Shown here piece after piece: positions 55,858-64,000 of a stretch of DNA of 64,000 bases; within the stretch, counting starts at the first letter, position 1, and each line of letters starts with the position of its first letter. Under the pieces are notes generated by a model. It saw only the letters and a list, made by a program, of their open reading frames with translations. It was not told the origin of the DNA and made no database searches. The DNA lies in assembly GCF_000585355.1 (NCBI RefSeq), contig NZ_KK073873.1:1018703-1082702 (forward strand), in the 5' to 3' direction. The DNA is from Xylanibacter oryzae DSM 17970. GTDB lineage: Bacteria > Bacteroidota > Bacteroidia > Bacteroidales > Bacteroidaceae. Made by a program: the position numbers and the translations under genes.

Positions 55858-56277
55858 TTAAAATGGTAAATCATCAGAACTACCAACTTCTTCACTATCT
55901 CCTTGAGGGAATGGTACTGTATCACCTGTAGATGGTGGTGGAAAAGCGCCTGGAGCAGCAGACATTGGAGGTACACCACCAGCCATTGCTTGAGCCTGGG
56001 CAGGGTCAACATGTTCCACTTTCCATGCACGAAGATCATTAAACCAACGACCGTTCCATTCACGGGCATTTATGTCGAATGATACCGTAAGTGTATCACC
56101 TGCCTGTATATTAAATTGAGCAATCTTATCTTCTCCAAAAACATTGAAAACGCATTTTTTAGGAAACTGATCCATTGTCTCTATGACATAATCTTGAGTT
56201 TTCCATTGATTACCTGTGCGAGCAGACACACCTCCTTTTGGTTCAAGGCAGGCGATAATTTTTCCTGTAATTTCCAT
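55858..56277 (-). CDS. DUF3127 family protein, OB-fold-like
   Basis: The 139-residue protein has a DUF3127 domain at residues 1-88 (EITGKIIACLEPKGGVSARTG, WKTQDYVIETMDQFPK, LTVSFDINAREWNGRWFNDLRAW). It looks like an OB-fold and relatives are annotated as ssDNA-binding-like. The C-terminus is a flexible tail of Pro, Gly, Ala and Ser ending EEVGSSDDLPF, which closely resembles the acidic SSB tail that recruits repair proteins (DDxPF). I start at MEITGK; the frame to 56328 adds 17 unconserved residues. It is divergent from dnaN, which adds to the DNA-metabolism link. Nucleic-acid binding is inferred. Confidence 0.86.
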   Translation of the reverse strand: MEITGKIIACLEPKGGVSARTGNQWKTQDYVIETMDQFPKKCVFNVFGEDKIAQFNIQAGDTLTVSFDINAREWNGRWFNDLRAWKVEHVDPAQAQAMAGGVPPMSAAPGAFPPPSTGDTVPFPQGDSEEVGSSDDLPF

Positions 56278-56381
56278 ATTCAAATTAAGTGATTTATGTT
56301 TTATCGACTGCGAAATTACTAAAATCATTTTAAAAACATCAAAAAAGAAGGATATTTTTTTCTATTAAAGTATTTTTTTTG

Positions 56382-56389
56382 TATTTTTG
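56382..56389 (+). promoter_or_regulatory. -7 box of dnaN
   Basis: TATTTTTG matches TAnnTTTG, 41 bases before the dnaN ATG. No exact -33 box is seen. Confidence 0.5.
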
Positions 56390-56430
56390 TACCACTAATT
56401 GAATAAAATAATAAAAACATAAATATACTA

Positions 56431-57555
56431 ATGAAATTTACATTATCAAGCACTGCTTTAAGCAGCAAACTATCAGCATTGTCCAGAGTAATTAATAGTA
56501 AAAATTCTCTTGCCATACTTGACTGTTTTCTCTTTCATGTGAAAGACGGTAAGCTCACCATCACTGCTTCTGACAGCGAAAACGTAATGAAAAGCACAAT
56601 TTCACTGAACGAATCAGACTCTGAAGGAAAATTCTGTGTTTCTAATCATACGATACTTGATGCTGTTAAAGAATTATCCGAACAGCCTCTTACGTTTGAG
56701 GTTAATCTGGATTCACTCAATATAAATATTGCATACCAGAATGGGCACTTTAATTTCATAGGCCAAAATGCCGATGAATATCCTGTAAGTCAAGATGTTG
56801 ACGCTAGTGCGACAACAATACTTATTAATTCAGATATTCTAAGTGACAATATAAACCGCTCACTTTTTGCTACTGCACAAGACGAATTAAGGCCTGTCAT
56901 GAACGGAGTCTTCTTTGATATAACTCCTGAATTTTTAGCTATTGTAGCAACAGATGGTCATAAATTGGTTCGCAATAAGAATTTCTCTATCAAGAGCGAA
57001 ACACCTGCTTCTTTCATATTACCAAAGAAGCCAGCTAATCTTCTTAAGAATCTTCTCACACATGACAATGGAGATGTAACAATAAGATTTAACGATAGAA
57101 ATGCAGAAATAGCCTTTGGCGATGGTATGATTACATGTCGCTTGATTGAAGGTCGTTATCCCAATTATGAATCTGTAATTCCTAAAGACAATCCTAACAC
57201 ATTATGCATAGATCGTATTGCGTTGTCAAGTGCAATGAGACGTGTACTTGTATCTGCGTCACAAAGTAGTTCTTTGGTACGCTTTCATATACAGCCAGGA
57301 TTGCTAACTCTAAAGGCAGATGATACTGATTATGGAAGAAGTGCAGAGGAAAATATAGTATGCGAATATACAGGAAATGCTATGGATATTGGTTTCAAGG
57401 GAACTTCTATGACTGAGGTATTGAGTAACTTAACCAGCCAAGAAGTAAATATTATGTTAGCCGATCCATCAAGACCTGGTGTAATTATTCCATCAGAACA
57501 ACCTGAAAACGAAGATGTTTTGATGCTAATAATGCCAATGCTATTAAACGATTAA
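56431..57555 (+). CDS. dnaN: DNA polymerase III beta subunit (sliding clamp)
   Basis: The 374-residue protein is the ring-shaped clamp that holds the replicative polymerase on DNA. Three repeated clamp domains are seen at about residues 1-120, 128-245 and 247-374. Typical stretches include LAILDCFLFHVKDGKLTITASDSE near residue 28, IVATDGHKLVRNK near 171, LIEGRYPNYESVIP near 238, and the C-terminal LMLIMPMLL that corresponds to the clamp M-P-M-R end. It is not next to dnaA here. It begins the dnaN-dnaQ-coaBC-DUF4835-recN set. Confidence 0.96.
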   Translation: MKFTLSSTALSSKLSALSRVINSKNSLAILDCFLFHVKDGKLTITASDSENVMKSTISLNESDSEGKFCVSNHTILDAVKELSEQPLTFEVNLDSLNINIAYQNGHFNFIGQNADEYPVSQDVDASATTILINSDILSDNINRSLFATAQDELRPVMNGVFFDITPEFLAIVATDGHKLVRNKNFSIKSETPASFILPKKPANLLKNLLTHDNGDVTIRFNDRNAEIAFGDGMITCRLIEGRYPNYESVIPKDNPNTLCIDRIALSSAMRRVLVSASQSSSLVRFHIQPGLLTLKADDTDYGRSAEENIVCEYTGNAMDIGFKGTSMTEVLSNLTSQEVNIMLADPSRPGVIIPSEQPENEDVLMLIMPMLLND

Positions 57556-57566
57556 AAAAGATTATA

Positions 57567-58370
57567 ATGACATTAAAACTTAAAAGACCTCTCGTAGTTT
57601 TCGATTTGGAAACTACTGGGATAGACTTGGTTAATTCCAAAATAATACAAATTTCATACATTAAAGTTTATCCTGATGGTAAAGAAGAACGAGGCAATCA
57701 ATATATAAACCCCGAACAGCATATACCAGAAGAGGTTACAGCCATTACGCATATTACAGATGATGATGTAATAGACCAACCTACATTCAAAGAAGTTGCA
57801 TCACAATTAGCAGAAACATTCAAATCTTGCGACTTTGCAGGTTTCAATTCAAACCGTTTCGATATTCCACTTCTAGAAGAAGAGTTCCTTCGCTCAGGAA
57901 TTGACTTTGATTTCAGCAAGAGTCGGTTAATAGATGCTCAGGTAATTTACCACAAGATGGAACCCAGAAATTTATCAGCAGCTTATCGTTTTTATACCGG
58001 ACACAAAATGGAAGAGGACTTTCAAGCTCATAAAGCTGACCAAGATACAGAAGCAACATACAGAGTGCTTACCTCTCAGTTAGATTTCTATAGCGAAGAG
58101 AAACAGGATGAAAAAGAACGCTGTTTAGAAAATGATATAGATTATCTTCATGAATTTTCAAAACAAAATCGTAATGTAGATTTTGCAGGTCGTATAGTAT
58201 ACAACGATAAGGATGTGGAAGTGTTCAATTTTGGGAAATACCGCAATCAACCTGTTACAGAAGTCCTCAAAAAAGATCCAGGATATTATAGTTGGATACT
58301 TCAGAGCGATTTTACTCTAAACACGAAACAAGTTCTAACCAGAATACGTCTGCGCGAATTTAATAAGTAA
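57567..58370 (+). CDS. DnaQ-like 3'-5' exonuclease with C-terminal DUF3820-like domain
   Basis: The 267-residue protein has a DEDDh exonuclease domain (residues 8-180): VVFDLETTGID (D and E of Exo I), FNSNRFDIPLLEEEF (Exo II, near residue 93), and HKADQDTEATYRVL (Exo III with histidine and aspartate, near 151). The C-terminal 60 residues (FNFGKYRNQPVTEVLKKDPGYYSWIL) match the DUF3820 pattern of a compact FGK-Y-G-DPGY-W domain. Exonuclease plus clamp adjacency suggests proofreading or repair. The replicative proofreader may also be a PHP domain of DnaE, so the precise role is open. It sits 11 bases after dnaN. Confidence 0.9.
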   Translation: MTLKLKRPLVVFDLETTGIDLVNSKIIQISYIKVYPDGKEERGNQYINPEQHIPEEVTAITHITDDDVIDQPTFKEVASQLAETFKSCDFAGFNSNRFDIPLLEEEFLRSGIDFDFSKSRLIDAQVIYHKMEPRNLSAAYRFYTGHKMEEDFQAHKADQDTEATYRVLTSQLDFYSEEKQDEKERCLENDIDYLHEFSKQNRNVDFAGRIVYNDKDVEVFNFGKYRNQPVTEVLKKDPGYYSWILQSDFTLNTKQVLTRIRLREFNK

Positions 58371-58375
58371 GCCAT

Positions 58376-59566
58376 ATGCTGAAAGGTAAAAAAATAGTAT
58401 TGGGTATCACGGGCAGCATTGCAGCATATAAAGCATGCTACATAATACGTGGACTTATAAAATGTGGAGCTGATGTACAAGTGGTAATAACACCATCAGG
58501 GAAAGAGTTTATATCCCCTATTACATTATCAGCCCTTACTCATAAACCTGTTATTAGCGAGTTTTTCTCGCAACGTGATGGTACATGGAATTCGCATGTT
58601 GACATTGGCCTTTGGGCTGACGCTATGCTCATTGCTCCATGTACAGCAGCAACATTAGGAAAAATGGCTAATGGTATTGCTGATAACATGCTCATTACTA
58701 CATACCTTTCTATGAAAGCACCTGTATTTATTGCTCCAGCTATGGACTTAGATATGTATGCACATCCTTCTACACAAGCAAACATATCTAAATTATGCTC
58801 TTTTGGAAACGTATTTATTGATCCACAGAGTGGTTTTCTTGCCAGTGGATTGGAGGGGAAAGGTCGTATGGAAGAACCTGATGAGATTGTAAGGCAAATA
58901 GATGATTTTTTCGAGGTCAAAGACTTAAAAGGAAAGAATGTACTTATAACAGCAGGGCCAACATACGAAAAAATAGACCCTGTACGATTTATTGGCAACT
59001 ACTCTAGCGGGAAAATGGGATATGCAATTGCAGAAGAGTGTGCTAGAAGAGGTGCTAATGTTACGTTAGTATCTGGTCCGGTTTCATTAAAAGTTGTTCA
59101 CCATAATATAAAACTTATTGATGTAGAAAGTTGCAAGCAGATGTATGAAGCGGCTACTAAATCTTTCGAGTCATCCAATATTGCCATACTATGTGCAGCT
59201 GTAGCTGATTTCAAGCCAGAAAATGTTGCTGAAAAGAAAATAAAAAGAGAAAAAGATAACTTGACAATAAAGCTTAAAGCTACAAATGATATTGCTGCGG
59301 CACTTGGCCAAAACAAAAAAGCTCACCAATTACTAGTGGGCTTTGCGCTTGAAACCAACGATGAAGAAGCTAATGCATACAAGAAATTGGAACGCAAGAA
59401 CTTTGATTTTATTGTATTAAACTCTCTGAACAATAAAGGAACATGTTTTAAGTCAGAAAACAACCAGATAAGTATTATAAGTAAAACGGATAAAAAGGAT
59501 TACCCTATTAAGTCAAAAAAAGATGTGGCGAAAGACATTATTGATTATCTATGTACAAAACTTTAA
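58376..59566 (+). CDS. coaBC: Bifunctional phosphopantothenoylcysteine synthetase/decarboxylase
   Basis: The 396-residue fusion makes 4'-phosphopantetheine in CoA synthesis. The CoaC half (1-190) is the FMN-binding decarboxylase: GSIAAYKACYIIRGLIK at residues 12-28, SHVDIGLWADAMLIAPCTAATLGK near 75, and APAMDLDMYAHPSTQ near 119. The CoaB half (195-396) has ITAGPTYEKIDPVRFIGNYSSGKMG near residue 198 and AAVADFKPENVAEKKIK near 278, with the CTP-binding lysine. Its last 16 bases overlap the DUF4835 start. PanB of the same pathway lies at 34839. Confidence 0.96.
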   Translation: MLKGKKIVLGITGSIAAYKACYIIRGLIKCGADVQVVITPSGKEFISPITLSALTHKPVISEFFSQRDGTWNSHVDIGLWADAMLIAPCTAATLGKMANGIADNMLITTYLSMKAPVFIAPAMDLDMYAHPSTQANISKLCSFGNVFIDPQSGFLASGLEGKGRMEEPDEIVRQIDDFFEVKDLKGKNVLITAGPTYEKIDPVRFIGNYSSGKMGYAIAEECARRGANVTLVSGPVSLKVVHHNIKLIDVESCKQMYEAATKSFESSNIAILCAAVADFKPENVAEKKIKREKDNLTIKLKATNDIAAALGQNKKAHQLLVGFALETNDEEANAYKKLERKNFDFIVLNSLNNKGTCFKSENNQISIISKTDKKDYPIKSKKDVAKDIIDYLCTKL

Positions 59567-60459
59567 TCATCATATTCATAGTTACAACACTAATTGACCA
59601 TAGTCTGTCAGCACAGGAGCTGCAAGCTAAGGTTACAATAAACCATAACCAAATACAAGGCACAGACGCTAGTGTATTCGATAATCTACAGCAGTCACTC
59701 GAACATTTTATTAATGAACATCAATGGACGAACCTCCAGTTTGCTAGAAACGAACGAATAGTTTGCAATTTTAATATAACTGTGACAAAGTATGATAAAT
59801 CTTCAAACCAATTTACTTGCTTTGCGCTTATTAATGCTAACAGACCTGTTTACAATTCATCTTATAATACTTCATTATACAGCAATAAAGATATAGATTT
59901 CAACTTTGAATTTTCTCAGTTTGATCAACTCAATTTTAAGGATAATACAGTGGATAATCAACTGACTGCATTGTTTGCATATTATGCCTATTTAATTATC
60001 GGAATAGATCTTGATAGCTTTTCACCATATGGAGGTACTGATGTATTGCAACAATGTATTAATCTTACCAATAATGCCCAAAGCCTTAATTACTCAGGAT
60101 GGAAAGCTTTTGAGACAAGTAAAAATCGCTTTGCCATAATAAATGATTATATGGACGAAGGCATGAAACCGTTTAGAAAATTACAATACGAATATTACCG
60201 AACAGGCCTTGATGAAATGTCAATAAATGCAGAACGCGGTCGTATAAACATCACGTCAACTATTGAAGACAATTTAAATAAAGCACACAAAGAAAAGCCA
60301 CTAAGTCTCCTTCCACAGATATGGACAGACTATAAAAAAGAAGAGTTGGCAAAAATATATAAAGGTAAGGGCACACAAAAAGAAAAAGAGCAGATATACA
60401 ACATGCTTTTAGAAATTAATGCATCACAAAGTAAATATTGGGACGAAATTGAAAAATAA
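59551..60459 (+). CDS. Exported DUF4835 family protein
   Basis: The 302-residue protein has a signal peptide ending near residue 21 (SLSAQ). The body has QLQAKVTINHNQIQGTDASVFDNLQQSLEHFINEHQWT-type sequence near residues 22-60 (I cite it by its start ELQAKVTINHNQ), FALINANRPVYNSSYNT near 91, and YYAYLIIGIDLDSFSPYGGTD near 148. These are DUF4835 features, a Bacteroidota family often found between coaBC and recN. Its function is unknown; it is probably periplasmic. The start lies inside coaBC and overlaps it by 16 bases, giving coupled expression. The signal peptide would be lost with any later start, so this start is preferred. Confidence 0.86.
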   Translation: MYKTLIIIFIVTTLIDHSLSAQELQAKVTINHNQIQGTDASVFDNLQQSLEHFINEHQWTNLQFARNERIVCNFNITVTKYDKSSNQFTCFALINANRPVYNSSYNTSLYSNKDIDFNFEFSQFDQLNFKDNTVDNQLTALFAYYAYLIIGIDLDSFSPYGGTDVLQQCINLTNNAQSLNYSGWKAFETSKNRFAIINDYMDEGMKPFRKLQYEYYRTGLDEMSINAERGRINITSTIEDNLNKAHKEKPLSLLPQIWTDYKKEELAKIYKGKGTQKEKEQIYNMLLEINASQSKYWDEIEK

Positions 60460-60470
60460 TTAAATAAGCC

Positions 60471-62132
60471 ATGTTAACAAAACTATATATAAAAAATTTC
60501 ACAATAATAGATACCCTAGACATAGACTTCTCTTCAGGTTTCTCTGTTATAACAGGCGAAACTGGAGCTGGGAAAAGTATTATAATAGGGGCTATAGGAT
60601 TGTTATTAGGGCAGAGAGCCGACTCGAAAGTTATAAAAGATGGAACAGAAAAATGCATTATAGAAGCACATTTTGACTTATCAAAATATTCAATGAAATC
60701 GTATTTTGATGATAATAATATTGATTATGAAGATTCAGACTGCATTATCCGTAGAGAACTTTCAACAAATGGGAAAAGTAGATCATTTATTAATGATACC
60801 CCTGCCCCACTATCTGTGCTAAAGTCCATTGGCGAGAAACTTATTGATGTGCATAGTCAACATCAGAATTTGCTTCTGCAACATGATGATTTCCAACTTG
60901 AAGTAGTAGACATTATCGCTGGAGATTCTAAAGATTTGGACGAATACAGTGACATCTATACAAAATATAAGGATGCGAAAAAAGAGGTACAAAGAATAAA
61001 AGAGAGTATACAGAATAAAAAAGAAAATAAAGATTTTCTTAGATTTCAGTTTGAAGAACTAAACAAAGCTAATCTCGTGGAAGGAGAACAAGAACAGTTA
61101 GAACAGACCAGTTCTACAATGAATCATGCTGAGGAAATAAAAAACAGTTTGTTCAATACAGACACTTCTTTATCTGATGAAGGTAACGGAATAATTCAAA
61201 AGCTTAGATATTCAGCGGCACAACTTCATAATATAGAGGACGTATACCCTGAAGTGAAAGAACTAGCTCAACGTATAGACGATAGTTATATTGAACTAAA
61301 AGATATAGCAGATGAAATCAGCACAAGATGCGTAAACATTGACTTTGATCCTAAAGAGCTAGATGAGATAACTTCAAAACTAGATACAATATACAGTTTA
61401 CAACAAAAACATCACTGTACTACCGTAAAAGAACTTATAGACTTGAGGGAAAGTATAAATCAGCAATTGCAAGATATTGAAAATGGTGATGATATACTAC
61501 TTGACATACAGAACAAAGCAAATATGCTAGAGCAGAAATGTATTGAAAAAGCAAAATATCTAAGTGCTGAACGAAGGAAATCATCCAAAATAATAGAAAA
61601 AGATGTCCTGAAACGTTTACAGACCCTAGGTCTTCCTAAAGTAAGATTTGAAATAGAATTTCAACATTGCGATTTGTGCAATAACGGTAACGATAAAGTC
61701 TCTTTTATGTTTAGTGCAAATCCTGGTACACAGTTGCAACAAGTATCTCAAGTAGCCAGCGGCGGAGAAATTGCCAGGCTGATGCTATCGTTAAAAGCCA
61801 TGATAAGTGGTGCTGTAAAATTGCCTACAATCATTTTTGATGAGATAGACACAGGTGTAAGCGGTAGCATAGCTGAGAAAATGGCCAGAATAATGCAAGA
61901 AATGGCAAACAACGACAGACAAGTAATAAGTATTACCCATTTACCCCAAATAGCAGCTATGGGAACAACTCACTATAAAGTATACAAGGAGCAAACGTCT
62001 ACTGGAACAAAAAGCAATATGAAAAAACTTTCAGCAGATGAAAGGATAAAAGAAATAGCACAAATGCTCAGTGGCAGTACACTAACAAAAGCAGCATTAC
62101 AAAACGCAAAAGAATTATTAAATCAAATATGA
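60471..62132 (+). CDS. recN: DNA repair protein RecN
   Basis: The 553-residue protein is an SMC-like ATPase that gathers DNA double-strand break ends. Walker A (GETGAGKSIIIGAI) lies at residues 28-41, followed by GQRADSKVI. Coiled-coil arms occupy about residues 155-370 (KENKDFLRFQFEEL, DIQNKANMLEQKC). The ABC signature VASGGEIARLMLSLK lies near residue 427 and Walker B TIIFDEIDTGVSGSIA near 452, with the THLPQIAAMG switch near 493. Length is standard. It overlaps the next gene by four bases. Confidence 0.96.
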   Translation: MLTKLYIKNFTIIDTLDIDFSSGFSVITGETGAGKSIIIGAIGLLLGQRADSKVIKDGTEKCIIEAHFDLSKYSMKSYFDDNNIDYEDSDCIIRRELSTNGKSRSFINDTPAPLSVLKSIGEKLIDVHSQHQNLLLQHDDFQLEVVDIIAGDSKDLDEYSDIYTKYKDAKKEVQRIKESIQNKKENKDFLRFQFEELNKANLVEGEQEQLEQTSSTMNHAEEIKNSLFNTDTSLSDEGNGIIQKLRYSAAQLHNIEDVYPEVKELAQRIDDSYIELKDIADEISTRCVNIDFDPKELDEITSKLDTIYSLQQKHHCTTVKELIDLRESINQQLQDIENGDDILLDIQNKANMLEQKCIEKAKYLSAERRKSSKIIEKDVLKRLQTLGLPKVRFEIEFQHCDLCNNGNDKVSFMFSANPGTQLQQVSQVASGGEIARLMLSLKAMISGAVKLPTIIFDEIDTGVSGSIAEKMARIMQEMANNDRQVISITHLPQIAAMGTTHYKVYKEQTSTGTKSNMKKLSADERIKEIAQMLSGSTLTKAALQNAKELLNQI

Positions 62133-63805
62133 TGAAACGTATATATACATCCTTGCTTGCAATTATAATAGCAAGCACAACCCTTTTTGCACAAATCCCT
62201 AATTGGGCATCAAAGGCAGCTAAATCAGTATTTAAATTAACAACATTCAAACAGGATGGCAGTTTATTAACGTCTGTAAACGGTTTCTTTATTGGAACAA
62301 ATGGAGAAGCAATAAGTTCATTCACTCCATTTAAGGGAGCTTCAAGTGCAGTTATTGTCGATTCAAATGGTAAAAAATACAATGTAGCTTGTATGCTAGG
62401 AGCTAACGACATATACGATATTGCTAAATTTAGAGTAGAAGGTACAAAATCACAGCCACTAACAGTTGCTAATACGGCTGCAGAAAAAGGATCAACAATA
62501 TGGCTCCTGCCCTATTCCATTAAAAATCCAGATTGTCAGCAAGGAACTGTAAGCAAATCTGAGAGTTTTCTGAGTAACTATAATTATTATACATTGGATT
62601 TGAAAGCAAACGAAAACTGCATCAGTTGCCCAATAATGAACCAAAGCGGTGAAGTCATAGGTATATTGCAACCATCTGCTGACGGCATAAGTAAAGAGAC
62701 ATATGCAGTAAGTGCATCTTTTGCCGCATCACAAAATATCACAGGATTAAGTATAAACGACAATACTTTGAATTCAACATTTATCAGTAAAGATCTTCCT
62801 GACGATAAAGATCAAGCAATTGTAACCTTGTATATAGCTCAACAGAAAGGTGCAGATGAATTTAAGCAAGTAATAGAAAAATTTATCAATAAGTTCCCTA
62901 ATGTTGCTGATGGGTATATTTCTAGAGCTCAGTTAGAGGCAGATCAAGACAATTTTATAAGTGCAAAATCAGATATGGAGAAGGCATTAAAAGTTGCGGA
63001 CAAAAAAGACGATGTGCATTACAGTTACAGTAAATTGATATATCAGAAGGAAATATATAAATCAGATAAACCATACAAAGACTGGAATTTGGATTTGGCG
63101 TATAATGAGGCAAAAAAAGCTTACGACATAAATTCAACGCCAATGTATAAGTATCAGATGGCACAAATATTATATAGTCAGAAAAAATATCAAGACGCAT
63201 ATAATACATATATTGAACTAACCAAGACACCTCTTAAAAATGCGGAGATATTTTATGAGGCTGCACAGAGCAAAATCCAATTACAGGCTAGCGACACCGT
63301 AATTTGCGCATTGCTAGACAGCGCTGTAAATTGCTTCACCAAACCATATACTAGAGATGCGGCTCCATATATACTTGCTAGAGCTACAAAACTAGATAAC
63401 ATGAAAAAATACCGTGAAGCTGTTAATGACTATAACGACTATGAGACCTTGATGCGAAGTAGTATTAATGATAGTTTTTACTATATACGTGAGCAAGCAG
63501 AACTAAATGCACGTCTATACAAACAAGCTCTTGACGATATAAGCAAAGCAATAGAACTGAATCCTAAAGAGGCAACATACTATGCGGAGCAAGCCAACTT
63601 AATGCTACGTGTAAATATGCTTGAAGATGCCTTAAACAGTGCCAAGAAATGCGTCGACATGGCTCCAAAATATTCAGACGGTTATCTAATACTTGGTCTC
63701 ATACAAGTCAAAAAAGGTAATAAAGAAGATGGTATGCAGAATCTACAAAAAGCAAAGTCGCTTGGCAATACTCAAGCCGATAGCGTAATCGAAAAATATA
63801 AGTGA
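62129..63805 (+). CDS. Exported TPR protein with degenerate trypsin-like domain
   Basis: The 558-residue protein has a signal peptide ending near residue 21 (LFAQ). Residues 28-205 resemble a trypsin-like serine protease domain: FKLTTFKQDG, GFFIGTNGEAIS, DIYDIAKFRVEG and CPIMNQSGEVIGIL. Compared with active enzymes, the catalytic histidine place (about residue 66) is threonine and the serine place in GNSGGP reads CISCP, so it should be inactive; only the aspartate region (94-97) remains. From about residue 230 there are TPR repeats (ISRAQLEADQDN, ALDDISKAIELNPKEA, AKKCVDMAPKYSDGYLILG). It overlaps recN by four bases. It is probably a periplasmic scaffold; partners are unknown. Confidence 0.82.
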   Translation: MMKRIYTSLLAIIIASTTLFAQIPNWASKAAKSVFKLTTFKQDGSLLTSVNGFFIGTNGEAISSFTPFKGASSAVIVDSNGKKYNVACMLGANDIYDIAKFRVEGTKSQPLTVANTAAEKGSTIWLLPYSIKNPDCQQGTVSKSESFLSNYNYYTLDLKANENCISCPIMNQSGEVIGILQPSADGISKETYAVSASFAASQNITGLSINDNTLNSTFISKDLPDDKDQAIVTLYIAQQKGADEFKQVIEKFINKFPNVADGYISRAQLEADQDNFISAKSDMEKALKVADKKDDVHYSYSKLIYQKEIYKSDKPYKDWNLDLAYNEAKKAYDINSTPMYKYQMAQILYSQKKYQDAYNTYIELTKTPLKNAEIFYEAAQSKIQLQASDTVICALLDSAVNCFTKPYTRDAAPYILARATKLDNMKKYREAVNDYNDYETLMRSSINDSFYYIREQAELNARLYKQALDDISKAIELNPKEATYYAEQANLMLRVNMLEDALNSAKKCVDMAPKYSDGYLILGLIQVKKGNKEDGMQNLQKAKSLGNTQADSVIEKYK

Positions 63806-63827
63806 ATAAAAAAAATGCAATAAAATA

Positions 63828-63859
63828 TTTGGTCTTTACCATAAAAAGAAGTACCTTTG
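63828..63859 (+). promoter_or_regulatory. Promoter of tRNA-Arg
   Basis: TTTG at 63828-63831 and TACCTTTG at 63852-63859 are spaced by 20 bases, a full consensus match, 13 bases before the tRNA. Confidence 0.85.
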
Positions 63860-63872
63860 CAGCCACAAAAGG

Positions 63873-63947
63873 GGTTCAGTAGCTCAGTTGGATTAGAGCA
63901 ACGCCCTTCTAAGGCGTGGGTCAAGGGTTCGAATCCCTTCTGAATCA
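63873..63947 (+). tRNA. tRNA-Arg (anticodon TCT)
   Basis: A 75-base cloverleaf folds by eye. The acceptor stem GGTTCAG/CTGAATC has one G-T pair. The D arm contains AGCTCAGTTGGATTAGAGC. The anticodon stem ACGCC/GGCGT holds the loop CTTCTAA, so the anticodon is TCT (reads AGA). The T arm is AAGGG-TTCGAAT-CCCTT. The discriminator base is A at 63947. The 3' CCA is not encoded. Confidence 0.97.
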
Positions 63948-63950
63948 CTT

Positions 63951-63987
63951 AAAGAAAAGCCCTATAAATAGGGCTTTTCTTTTTTTA
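63951..63987 (+). terminator. Terminator after tRNA-Arg
   Basis: AGAAAAGCCCTA (63953-63964) pairs with TAGGGCTTTTCT (63969-63980) around TAAA and is followed by T7. It is a strong rho-independent terminator. Confidence 0.9.
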
Positions 63988-64000
63988 TAGGCAAAGCAGC

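Noticed and set aside
63873..63987. Phage attachment site at the 3' end of tRNA-Arg
   Set aside because: tRNA genes are common integration sites, but no repeat of the tRNA end or integrase is visible; the window ends about 50 bases later.
1..64000. CRISPR array, prophage or integrated conjugative element
   Set aside because: No regularly spaced direct repeats, integrase, transposase, phage structural genes or toxin-antitoxin pair were seen.

Overview
The window looks like a chromosome segment from a Bacteroidota bacterium, most likely a Prevotella-like member of Bacteroidales. It is AT-rich and largely lacks Shine-Dalgarno sites. Promoters fit the Bacteroidota form TTTG-N19/20-TAnnTTTG. Gene families typical of the phylum are present: DUF4491, DUF4301, DUF4835, DUF3127, a DUF5686-type barrel, class III FBPase, a short primary sigma factor and a Bacteroidota-style AddAB pair. 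I could not run a database search, so the species is not assigned. No prophage, IS element, CRISPR array or defence island was seen.

Layout. 1-4461 (minus): ftsK, a LolA-like carrier and a membrane protein cut by the window edge. 4827-6660: a DEDD exonuclease and an RlmI-type rRNA methyltransferase. 6762-9370: a secreted GH51 arabinofuranosidase facing a 39-codon basic-protein gene across a shared terminator. 9701-21724: rpoD, a DUF5686-type outer-membrane protein, addA-addB and uvrA. 21774-24475: a phosphohexomutase divergent from DUF4491-rlmH. 24526-32207: a pectin and hexuronate block (rhamnogalacturonan acetylesterase, GH106 rhamnosidase, mannonate dehydratase, fructuronate-reductase-like SDR, tagaturonate reductase). 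32281-37903: a DUF2400/TIGR02757 gene convergent with a minus-strand operon (DUF4301, HAD phosphatase, panB, MFS carrier, secreted YhcH-like protein). 38009-43547: a RelA-type (p)ppGpp synthetase, an 820-bp gene-free gap holding a 480-bp element with 104-bp terminal inverted repeats, then a FadL/OmpP1 barrel and a Tyr/Gly-rich exported protein. 43686-55819: prmA, purU, hisH-hisA-hisF-hisIE, ftsE-like, lysC, lysA, two glycosyltransferase-like genes and fbp. 55858-63805: DUF3127 (minus), then dnaN, a DnaQ-like exonuclease, coaBC, DUF4835, recN and a TPR protein with a degenerate trypsin-like domain. The window ends with tRNA-Arg(TCT) and its terminator.

How the genes work together. DNA maintenance dominates (FtsK, AddAB, UvrA, DnaN, DnaQ-like, RecN). 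The carbohydrate genes describe pectin use: arabinan side chains by GH51, the rhamnogalacturonan backbone by the esterase and GH106, and released uronates by the isomer-specific reductases and UxuA, which yields 2-keto-3-deoxygluconate. No SusC/SusD pair or dedicated sensor lies in the window. The amino-acid genes cover late histidine synthesis and parts of lysine synthesis.

The least explained items are the inverted-repeat element at 40332-40811, the small basic-protein gene at 9251-9370, the pseudo-protease/TPR protein at 62129-63805 and the glycosyltransferase-like gene at 52697-53821. I did not find a clear new multi-gene system; the window is mostly core chromosome.
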